From REEB481 sp964586595 (GTDB lineage: Bacteria; Bacteroidota; Bacteroidia; NS11-12g; UBA955), in assembly GCA_964586595.1 (NCBI GenBank), contig CAZPHB010000035.1, positions 1 through 16,269 of the forward strand: DNA of 16,269 bases, in the 5' to 3' direction. Every line of letters starts with the position of its first letter. The first letter of the stretch is position 1. Shown piece by piece: positions 8,108-14,149 of the stretch. The position numbers and the translations under genes are program-made. The notes beneath the pieces are model-generated. The model was not told the DNA's origin and searched no databases. It worked only from the letters and a program-made list of their open reading frames with translations.

Positions 8108-8494
8108 ATGGATCAGGAAGCGGCACAAGATTCAGGACTCACCACGGCGCAAAAAATCAGACAATTACGGGAGAGCCGGCAATTCTCGCAAGATTATGTA
8201 GCCGCGAAGCTCAACATTTCGCAGCAAATGTACTCGCGTATGGAGTCAAACCCGGAAGATGCCCCATTGCGCCGCATCCGGCAATTGAGTGAAGTGCTGG
8301 AAGTGCCGCTCAGCACGATTATTGGAGGCGATGATATGTATGTACAGCAGAATTATCATCAGCAAGGCGGAAATGCAGGAACCGTGATGTACGTACACAG
8401 CAGTAGCGAAGCCGAACGTAAGGCTTACGAGCAGCATGTTGCAGATTTGCGGAAGCAGATTGCCTTGCTTGAAAAATTAATACTTAGAAGCTAG
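8108..8494 (+). CDS. XRE-family helix-turn-helix transcriptional regulator
   Basis: 128-residue DNA-binding protein. Residues 15-72 form a Cro/CI-type HTH: AQKIRQLRESRQFSQDYVAA (14-33), recognition-helix region ISQQMYSRMES (37-47), then the LRRIRQLSEVLEVPLSTII closing helices. The C-terminal part (about 99-127) is a charged heptad-like helix (AERKAYEQHVADLRKQIALL) that could dimerise. In Bacteroidota such small XRE proteins with a C-terminal coiled coil are common. The gene has its own AT-rich upstream region with a dyad operator, so it is probably autoregulated. It converges with the minus-strand operon that ends at 8569, and the same dyad occurs in that operon's promoter, so it is the best candidate for its regulator. 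Confidence 0.9.
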   Translation: MDQEAAQDSGLTTAQKIRQLRESRQFSQDYVAAKLNISQQMYSRMESNPEDAPLRRIRQLSEVLEVPLSTIIGGDDMYVQQNYHQQGGNAGTVMYVHSSSEAERKAYEQHVADLRKQIALLEKLILRS

Positions 8495-8568
8495 AGGATG
8501 ATCCAAGTATTCAATAAATCCGCCTCCGGTTCAAAAAAATAATTAATCATGTCAGCTTTTATTTCTTT

Positions 8569-9195
8569 TCAATAACCAAACGCATATAATTTAAGAACCT
8601 GATGGTACGGATGTCGCGTGCCCAAATCTCGCGAAACACTCAGATAATCCTGAAAAGGTAATTCAAGTATTTGTTGCGAAAGATGCCTGAATAAATCCGG
8701 GAATAAAATGTCCAGATTGTATTCTGTTTCTTTGTGCCTTTCAAATCCTATTATGACAACCCAATACTTCCATTTTCTGGATGCATCATGATTGTCTCTG
8801 AAATTGCAAAGTTTCATGACATCCGACAAAGCTGACTTTGCGCCATAGTAAGGCTCGAATACCTTCTTAAACCAAGTATCTTCTCTCTTGCCATTGTCTC
8901 GAATTGGGCGACATATTTTGAATTCTACGATATGGTTATCAACGACCAGATCCGGAATGGCACGTTCATTATTCAAGCCTGTATACTCTATTAAGCCGAG
9001 CTTTCGCCTAGTATTGATATTTGGATTCAGATGAAAGTCATGAATTAAACCCGCCGCATGTAAATGACTTACAGCCATATGAACCATTTTATTCTCAGGA
9101 TATGGGCCTATACCTACGGAAAATTTTTTATGTGATTGACAAGTTTGGTTAACTTGTGCTAGGCCATCGGCAAAATTGTTAAGAAATACTTGCAT
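8569..9195 (-). CDS. Predicted PD-(D/E)XK-fold nuclease-like protein
   Basis: 208-residue soluble protein without signal peptide or membrane segment; I do not recognise a named family. The core reads AIPDLVVDNHIVEFKI: P81-D82, then E91-x-K93, which is the PD-(D/E)XK catalytic pattern on two strands. A helix with GAKSALSDVMKL (118-129) follows, like the region seen after the motif in many such nucleases. Next comes a hydrophobic strand YWVVIIGF (144-151). E34 in an N-terminal helix could be a further metal ligand. No methylase, helicase or immunity-like partner is next to it. Its ATG lies 12 bases after the fibre stop on the same strand, so it is probably the last gene of that operon. The gene is AT-rich compared with the housekeeping genes, which suggests transfer. 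Nuclease activity is inferred from motifs only. Confidence 0.6.
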   Translation of the reverse strand: MQVFLNNFADGLAQVNQTCQSHKKFSVGIGPYPENKMVHMAVSHLHAAGLIHDFHLNPNINTRRKLGLIEYTGLNNERAIPDLVVDNHIVEFKICRPIRDNGKREDTWFKKVFEPYYGAKSALSDVMKLCNFRDNHDASRKWKYWVVIIGFERHKETEYNLDILFPDLFRHLSQQILELPFQDYLSVSRDLGTRHPYHQVLKLYAFGY

Positions 9196-9207
9196 ATCTT
9201 GTTTTAA

Positions 9208-12200
9208 CTATTTTATTCTCAGAAATACGGATTGAAAGGGTGGTTGAAAAGATCCATGCCTTGACCAGGTTCCGCCATTTAAAGTTTCACTAACAGATAT
9301 AATAATACCTAATTTTTGATTGGTACCTGAACTAAAAAATAGCCTATCATTAGCTAGATACACGGTGTTAATTGGCACCGAATGAATAAGGCTGCTACTC
9401 TTTTGTAATAAAGCATTATTCAAATCAACCAGAGACCTATTGGAGATAGTATATCCATCAACTGGTTTTCCACTTAAAGAATCAATGAATGTTAAACGAT
9501 AATGAAAGATATTCGTTTGACCGCAGCAAACAGATATAAAATCTTTTGATGTAGAGTGCATGATTTCAGTAACGGATGAAGACAATTGAAAATACACTGT
9601 ATCCATATTCGTCCAACCCCAAGATGGTATTGAAAAGGAGTTTCTGTAATAATCAAAAGCGCTTCCGATGGAGCTAGAAGCGCTGCTTGAACTACTGCTG
9701 GAACTATTACTATTCTCTAAATATGTCCCCGTAATGAAGTACGATAAATTGCCATACGCTTGTGGAGATGGAACCTGATAACTTGTGTAATTAAGGGCAT
9801 CTTTAAAGTCAGAAATGAATATCAAGGTATCCTTATCTGATAACCAAACCGGAAATTGACTTGGCTGATTCCATGGATTATTGTTTAGTTTTACAGTAAA
9901 AACCACCCTTGTTGTTCCAGCTCCTTGATAATTTCCTCTGCTGTCACAAAATCCATAACCACAGTCCCACTTTGATGTGTTCCAATAAACATTATCAATT
10001 TTAAGTGTTTGACCTTTAGGAACTGTTATGGTATCAGAAGCAAAAAAAACTGATTTCGTTTTTGATATATAAAATGTTGGTGTCATAAAACAACCAGGAG
10101 CACTTGTCCAATCAAGATAAGTGCTAAGTGTTTTATTTCTCAAGATAGTTGACTTATAGCCTAAGCCTTTAAAAGGCACATTTGGAAGAATCACCTTGTT
10201 ACCATTGGATATACTTAGTGTATCATTCTTTAAACTCAAGGTTTGCAATTCATTGCTCACAGAACTATCGGCATCGTTGACATTTATAGTCACACTGTTG
10301 CCGTTGCTGATGGATAATAGTCTATTGCTGCCTGTTCCGGTAATGGAAAGGTTCTGCAGCTCGTTGGAAGCAGAACTGTCCGCATCTGCAGTGTTGAACA
10401 CTATACTATTTCCGCCGCTGATGCTCAGGGTTTTGCTGTTACCGCTTCCGCTCACTCCGAGTGTCTGCTTGTCGTCGTCGGTAAAGCTGCCGCCGCCCTG
10501 ACTGAGGGACACGGTGCTGCCGGATTTGCTGAGGGTCTGCAGTTCGTTGGTTGAACTGGAATCGCGCAGGAAAACGGTACCACCGCCCTGGCTGAGGCTG
10601 ATGCGGCCTCCTGTTTGCGAGATGGCCTGGATTTCGTTGGTTCTGGAGCTGTCTGCGTCGCTCACATTGATGTTGACGCTGTTGCCGCCACTGATGCTGA
10701 GTGTCTTACTGGAACTGCTGCCGCTGATGCTGAGCGTTTGTTTGTCGTTATCGGTTACCGTCACCGAACCGCCGCCATTGCTGAGGCTGATGGTATTGCC
10801 GCTCTGGGACAAAGTTTGTATTTCGTTCGAGGCACTGGAGTCGGGCAGGGTGATGGTGCCTCCGCCCAGATTGAGGCCTATGCGGCCACCACTGCGGGAT
10901 ATCGTTTGCAATTCGTTGCTCACCGAGCTGTCGGCGTCGCTGATATTCAGGGTGATGCTGTTGCCGTTGCTGATGGCGATGCGCTTGCTACTGCCTGCTC
11001 CGCTAACAGAAAGGTTCTGGAGTTCGTTGGTGGCTGAACTGTCGGCGTCAGCCGTATTGATCACCACACTGTTACCGCCGCTGATGTTCAGTGTTTTGCT
11101 GGTACCGCTTCCGCTCACACCGAGCGTCTGCTTGTCGTCGTCGGTAAAGCTGCCTCCGCTCTGGCTGAGGGTAACGGTGCTGCCGGATTTGCTGATTGTC
11201 TGGAGTTCATTGATCGAGCTGGAGTCGCGCAGGAAAACCGTGCCTCCGCCTTGGCTGAGAATGATGCGGCCACCTGTTTGCGAGAGGCTTTGCAGTTCGT
11301 TTCCGGTTGAACTGTCTGCGTCGCTGATGTTCAGGGTTATGCTGTTGCCGTTGCTGATAGACAATCGCTTGCTGCTGCTTGCTCCTGTAATGGAGAGGTT
11401 TTGCAACTCATTTGAAGCAGAGCTATCTGCGAGTTGCACGCTGCCACCATTGCTGAGGCTAATGCTTCCTTTGCCGCTGCTGATGGACAGTTGCTGCTTG
11501 TCGTTGTCGGTGATGCTCACAGAACCGCCGCCCTGACTTAAAGTGATGGTGTTTCCGCTTTGAGTGATGGTTTGGAGTTCGTTGGAAGCGCTGGAATCCG
11601 GTAGCGTGATGGTTCCGCCGCCCTGATTCAGGGTAATGCGCCCACCGTTGCGGGAAATAACTTGAAGCTCGTTGCTCGTGGAGCTGTCGGCATCGCTGAT
11701 GTTGAGGGTGACGCTATTGCCATTGCTGATGGATAATCGCTTACTGCTTCCGCTTCCCGTGATGGCAAGGTTTTGCAATTCATTGGAAGTTGAACTGTCT
11801 GCATCTGCTGTATTGAACACCACGCTGTTGCCCCCGCTGATGCTGAGGGTTCGGCTGTTGGCTGAGCTGTTGATGCTCAGGGTTTGTTTGTCATCGTCAT
11901 TGAAGCTGCCTCCGCCTTGGTTCAGGGTAACGGTGCTTCCGGTTTTGCTGATGGTTTGCAATTCGTTGGAAGAACTGGAATCCGGCAAGGAAATGGTTCC
12001 GCCGCCCTGGCTGAGGGAAATGCGTCCACCATTGCGTGAAAGGGTCTGCAATTCATTGGTGGCACTTGAATCCGGCAAGGTGATGGTTCCTCCACCCAGG
12101 CTAAGGTTGATGCGTCCGCCGTTCCGGCTGATGGACTGCAATTCGTTGGTGGAGCTGGAGTCCGGCAGAAACACCATGCCGCCATTTAGATTTAGCAGAA

Positions 12201-12780
12201 TTCGGCCACCAGTGCGGCTTATCGTTTGGATTTCGTTGGTAGCCAGACTATCTTTATCAGCAACCGAGAAACTGATGGGGCGGTATGATCCTAATTTGAT
12301 GGTTCTGCTGGTTCCATTAGAAAACAGCGTAAGGGAATCCGCGCTTTTTCTGGCAAATTCCGCATAAGGCACTGACCAAAATTGAGATGTGCCTACATCC
12401 ACATAGGAGGGTTTCCATGCCGAACCGGGCAAGCTGGGCGCCACGGAAATCTTCAGATTGAAGAAGTATTTGTCGTTGCCCCAGGGAATATCGCTGAATT
12501 TGCTATAGCTGCCACTGAGGAACTTCCCTTGACCAACCACCACGGCAAACATGGCATCGGCGTTGCTGCTCACCTTGTGTTCATCGCTGTACATCACCGT
12601 ACCGGTGGCAGAGCCTTTCAGGATGCTGGTTCTTACGTAAATGGTGCGCTTGGCTGCAAGGTTTCCGGAGGCATCGCGGGCCACGGCCTGGTACAACATG
12701 CCATTAGGCGGTGCTGTCTGTGCGTTCAGGCAGGTGACCGATAGAAAAAAGGAAAACAGAACGAGTATATTTCTGTGCAT
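9208..12780 (-). CDS. Giant repeat-built exported fibre/adhesin-like protein
   Basis: 1190 residues. A signal peptide (1-20, cleavage near CLNA|Q) precedes an N-terminal domain (21-147) with the PPNGMLYQAVARDASGN and QFWSVPYAEFARK segments; many large Bacteroidota surface proteins begin this way. Residues 177-866 are 22 short repeats of 27-37 residues, each starting with DSSxxNELQ or DxDKQ and containing paired GG/GN turns (for example SISNGNSVTLNISDA). This resembles beta-rich fibre shafts. The C-terminal part (867-1190) is not repetitive: two probable head domains are joined by a serine run (1024-1037), with five cysteines (897, 939, 945, 1085, 1086). There is no T9SS sorting domain and no barrel, so the route to the surface is unclear. 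It starts 11 bases after the T9SS-protein gene and ends 12 bases before the nuclease gene. The base composition changes inside the gene near 10200-10350. A phage-tail-like role is possible but no phage genes are nearby. Confidence 0.8.
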   Translation of the reverse strand: MHRNILVLFSFFLSVTCLNAQTAPPNGMLYQAVARDASGNLAAKRTIYVRTSILKGSATGTVMYSDEHKVSSNADAMFAVVVGQGKFLSGSYSKFSDIPWGNDKYFFNLKISVAPSLPGSAWKPSYVDVGTSQFWSVPYAEFARKSADSLTLFSNGTSRTIKLGSYRPISFSVADKDSLATNEIQTISRTGGRILLNLNGGMVFLPDSSSTNELQSISRNGGRINLSLGGGTITLPDSSATNELQTLSRNGGRISLSQGGGTISLPDSSSSNELQTISKTGSTVTLNQGGGSFNDDDKQTLSINSSANSRTLSISGGNSVVFNTADADSSTSNELQNLAITGSGSSKRLSISNGNSVTLNISDADSSTSNELQVISRNGGRITLNQGGGTITLPDSSASNELQTITQSGNTITLSQGGGSVSITDNDKQQLSISSGKGSISLSNGGSVQLADSSASNELQNLSITGASSSKRLSISNGNSITLNISDADSSTGNELQSLSQTGGRIILSQGGGTVFLRDSSSINELQTISKSGSTVTLSQSGGSFTDDDKQTLGVSGSGTSKTLNISGGNSVVINTADADSSATNELQNLSVSGAGSSKRIAISNGNSITLNISDADSSVSNELQTISRSGGRIGLNLGGGTITLPDSSASNEIQTLSQSGNTISLSNGGGSVTVTDNDKQTLSISGSSSSKTLSISGGNSVNINVSDADSSRTNEIQAISQTGGRISLSQGGGTVFLRDSSSTNELQTLSKSGSTVSLSQGGGSFTDDDKQTLGVSGSGNSKTLSISGGNSIVFNTADADSSASNELQNLSITGTGSNRLLSISNGNSVTINVNDADSSVSNELQTLSLKNDTLSISNGNKVILPNVPFKGLGYKSTILRNKTLSTYLDWTSAPGCFMTPTFYISKTKSVFFASDTITVPKGQTLKIDNVYWNTSKWDCGYGFCDSRGNYQGAGTTRVVFTVKLNNNPWNQPSQFPVWLSDKDTLIFISDFKDALNYTSYQVPSPQAYGNLSYFITGTYLENSNSSSSSSSSASSSIGSAFDYYRNSFSIPSWGWTNMDTVYFQLSSSVTEIMHSTSKDFISVCCGQTNIFHYRLTFIDSLSGKPVDGYTISNRSLVDLNNALLQKSSSLIHSVPINTVYLANDRLFFSSGTNQKLGIIISVSETLNGGTWSRHGSFQPPFQSVFLRIK
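9670..9711 (-). repeat. Serine-run linker in the fibre protein
   Basis: Codes for residues 1024-1037, almost all serine. Several different serine codons are used, so it is not a pure microsatellite and is unlikely to slip readily. It separates two probable domains of the fibre's C-terminal head region. Confidence 0.7.
10183..12252 (-). repeat. Tandem repeat shaft of the fibre gene (22 units)
   Basis: Units start at residues 177, 207, 237, 267, 295, 328, 365, 395, 425, 452, 489, 519, 547, 580, 617, 647, 677, 710, 740, 768, 801 and 838. Lengths are mostly 30, 28, 33 and 37 residues, according to subtype. Subtypes recur in a fixed order: SF-ending 28-mer, DDDKQ 33-mer, SKR/SNGN 37-mer, LP-ending 30-mer, VT-ending 30-mer, DNDKQ unit, then FLR-ending 30-mer. 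This gives higher-order repeats beginning at residues 295, 547 and 768: 252 residues, then 221 (663 bases), then a partial copy. The second and third copies are largely identical at DNA level (compare 11060-11142 with 10397-10479), so recombination could change the shaft length. Confidence 0.85.
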
Positions 12781-12791
12781 AGCAAGTGATT

Positions 12792-13298
12792 TTATGGATT
12801 AATCTTTATGAGGTTTTGGGTTATAACTTCACCATTGCTTAGGGTGAGGTGTATGTAATAAAGTCCTTCGGAAAAAGGACGTAAATCAATGGAGTGTTCA
12901 AACTGCTCCGGGTTCCAGGTTTGTGGCATCATCACGCTGCGTCCGCTTTGGTCGCTGACAGCGCAGGATAAAATATCCGATCCCTGAACCCGATATAGAC
13001 CAAGTCCGGGATTGGGGAATACCCGAATGTTTATGTTTCTTTTTTCAGTGAATTCACGACAATCTTCCTGAAACAGGCCTGGACGGTCGAAGAGACCAGT
13101 TTGACCGAAGACCATTCCGCCATTGACCAGCAGACAGGTGCTGCGTTCCTGCTGAAATACGGGCATGCCGCCGGCGTTATGGCTTCCGAGGGAATCGCTG
13201 AAACTTACGGAAACAAAGCCTCCGGAAAGGATGCTTTGCCCATATATATTTCCTGCCAGGAAGAATAAAGCACCCAATATGAGTAGTCTATTTCGCAC
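12792..13298 (-). CDS. Small secreted protein with T9SS type A sorting domain
   Basis: From the GTG at 13298 the protein has 168 residues. The signal peptide MRNRLLILGALFFLAGNIYG|Q is ideal, which is why I prefer this start to an ATG-type frame extending to 13340 that would overlap the upstream gene by 53 bases. Residues about 21-80 form a short domain with GGMPVFQQ and GGMVFGQTG, reminiscent of small Bacteroidota surface proteins whose function is not known. Residues 91-168 are the type IX C-terminal sorting domain: VFPNP (93-97), GLYRVQG, the VSDQSGRSV strand, LRPFSEGLYYIHL and a basic end VITQNLIKI. Such a domain normally sends the protein through the outer membrane and is then removed. 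The GTG overlaps the stop of the lipoprotein gene (GTGCGAAATAG), suggesting coupled translation. Substrate and partner are unknown; the fibre gene next to it is an obvious candidate. Confidence 0.82.
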   Translation of the reverse strand: MRNRLLILGALFFLAGNIYGQSILSGGFVSVSFSDSLGSHNAGGMPVFQQERSTCLLVNGGMVFGQTGLFDRPGLFQEDCREFTEKRNINIRVFPNPGLGLYRVQGSDILSCAVSDQSGRSVMMPQTWNPEQFEHSIDLRPFSEGLYYIHLTLSNGEVITQNLIKINP

Positions 13299-13737
13299 GG
13301 AACTGATACAGGGTATTGAGGGTTTGCGTGCCATCACCAATCAAACGCAGGTGCAGATTTGACTCTGTAAGGGTTTCCACTTTATAAGTCAAAGTACCTG
13401 TGCCACCCAGGGTGAGATTCTCTTTCAGGGTTGTGCCATTGGCGTCCAGATTCCAGGTGCCCTGCAGGCCATCGCTATCCACAAAACTGCTGTCGCGCTT
13501 GTAGGTTTTGGTATAAAGCGATTGTTGGGCATCGAGTTGAATGAGGGTATCGTTCACATAGAGTTTTTCGATTCCCCATACTTTCAGTGAGGTGCCTGAG
13601 AACTGTTCGACCTTCGGCTTGGGTTCTGGCTCAGGGTCATCGCTGCCACATGACGATAGTGTTGTAGCACTATAAAAGCATACCGCAAGCAAAACTATAC
13701 TTGAGATGAATGAGTTAAACAACATGGTCTTTTTCAC
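13288..13737 (-). CDS. Lipocalin-like lipoprotein
   Basis: From the GTG at 13737 the protein has 149 residues and begins M-K-K-T-M-L-F, a typical lipoprotein signal. A hydrophobic stretch leads to the lipobox LSSC with the lipidated cysteine C30. The following GSDDPEPEPKPK is an acidic and proline-rich tether; an acidic stretch right after the cysteine is typical of surface-exposed Bacteroidota lipoproteins. The rest looks like the small lipocalin-like beta-barrel family of Bacteroidota: VWGIEKLYVNDT, GTWNLDANGTTLKENL, TYKVETLTESNLHLR and a final strand TLYQFRAK. The ligand is unknown. Other starts (ATG 13725 or the open frame to 13776) are possible, but 13776 would put charged and aromatic residues before the signal. 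It is the first gene of the operon and has the operator-like dyads 34 bases upstream. Confidence 0.75.
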   Translation of the reverse strand: MKKTMLFNSFISSIVLLAVCFYSATTLSSCGSDDPEPEPKPKVEQFSGTSLKVWGIEKLYVNDTLIQLDAQQSLYTKTYKRDSSFVDSDGLQGTWNLDANGTTLKENLTLGGTGTLTYKVETLTESNLHLRLIGDGTQTLNTLYQFRAK

Positions 13738-13764
13738 AGAACAAAAGAAAAATCGAACGTCTAT

Positions 13765-13772
13765 AAAACCTA
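13765..13772 (-). promoter_or_regulatory. Possible -7 box of the lipoprotein-fibre operon
   Basis: On the minus strand this reads TAGGTTTT, 7 of 8 matches to TAnnTTTG (last base differs). A transcript start about 7 bases on would leave a leader of some 20 bases before the GTG at 13737. A GTTA about 18 bases upstream is a poor -33 candidate. The box touches operator-like site 1. Confidence 0.3.
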
Positions 13773-13807
13773 CCACTTTTAGTTGTATTTAACTACATAT
13801 AGTAGTG
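13771..13807. promoter_or_regulatory. Putative operator pair of the lipoprotein-fibre operon
   Basis: Site 1 (13771-13787) is TACCAC-TTTTA-GTTGTA and matches site 1 of the XRE promoter (8061-8077) at 14 of 17 positions; both are followed by TTT. Site 2 is the perfect dyad ACTAC-ATATA-GTAGT (13792-13806), centred exactly 20 bases from site 1, the same spacing as in the XRE promoter. An outer pair TACCACT (13771-13777) / AGTGGTA (13804-13810) also exists. The region lies where the operon promoter should be, so binding would be expected to repress. The binding protein is inferred to be the XRE regulator at 8108. Confidence 0.5.
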
Positions 13808-13810
13808 GTA

Positions 13811-13970
13811 CTTTTTATGATTAAAACCAATCCTAAAAGTTTATATAATTGATTATCAGCCACTTAGCTTTAAAACAGCCTCACGCCTTTAAAGCCTTAT
13901 GGTGGTAAGTTTCTTTTCAGGGCGGGGTGTGGTGATTTGTGGGTTGATAATTGAAAACGCAGATAAGATA
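13811..13970. other. AT-rich gap without genes, with a long inverted repeat
   Basis: Part of the 412-base stretch between the operon start (13737) and the NAD kinase stop (14150). I see no gene here. GCTTTAAA (13867-13874) and TTTAAAGC (13888-13895) form an 8-base inverted repeat with a 13-base loop; there is no T-run on either strand after it, so it is a weak candidate for ending the NAD kinase transcript. The remaining part of the gap holds repeat copies B and C and the operator region. Confidence 0.4.
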
Positions 13971-13974
13971 TCGA

Positions 13975-14028
13975 AGAGATTGCTACACTGCGGGGCTTCG
14001 GCTGCGCTCTGCCACCGGCCGACATTTT
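13975..14028 (+). repeat. Dispersed intergenic repeat, copy B
   Basis: A more diverged copy of the same element: GAGATT, then CGGGGCTTCGGCTGCGCTC, then TGCCACCGG, in the same order and orientation as copy A (GAGATT, CGGGG, CTTCG, CAGCCACCGG). It lies about 40 bases before copy C. No coding function is seen. Confidence 0.5.
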
Positions 14029-14066
14029 AGCTGTATGTAAGGCGTGCTTGAACATGGAATTCTGAC

Positions 14067-14130
14067 TGCATAACGGGGCTTCGACTCCGCTCAGCCACCG
14101 CCCGGTATGTTCGCTTTTCGTCGCGCAATC
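14067..14130 (+). repeat. Dispersed intergenic repeat, copy C
   Basis: Begins with TGCATAACGGGG exactly as copy A, followed by CTTCGACTCCGCTCAG, CCACCG, GTATGTTCG and CTTTTCG. It ends about 20 bases from the NAD kinase stop. Copies A and C are in direct orientation and bracket the XRE-fibre block, about 6.1 kb apart. Confidence 0.6.
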
Positions 14131-14149
14131 AGGCACCCGTGCGATCCCT

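Noticed and set aside
8108..9195. XRE regulator plus nuclease as a toxin-antitoxin pair
   Set aside because: The two genes converge instead of forming an operon, and the nuclease is tied by spacing to the fibre gene; no typical toxin fold is evident.
8569..9195. Restriction-modification system
   Set aside because: No methyltransferase or specificity gene is present anywhere in the window.
10183..12252. CRISPR-like look of regularly spaced repeats
   Set aside because: The repeats are in frame within one coding gene, vary in length and sequence, and have no unique spacers or cas genes.
10514..12367. Long plus-strand open frames opposite the fibre gene (340 and 231 residues)
   Set aside because: They are the antisense of serine- and glycine-rich repeats, giving low-complexity leucine/proline/serine proteins with no domain; the minus-strand frame has a signal peptide and ordered repeats.
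9208..12780. Prophage tail-fibre region
   Set aside because: The protein has a signal peptide, its neighbours are a lipoprotein and a T9SS protein, and no capsid, tail, portal, integrase or lysis gene is present.
13971..14130. tRNA-like stems in the GC-rich intergenic repeats
   Set aside because: No complete cloverleaf or T-loop could be built; the same sequence recurs at 7968 as a dispersed repeat.
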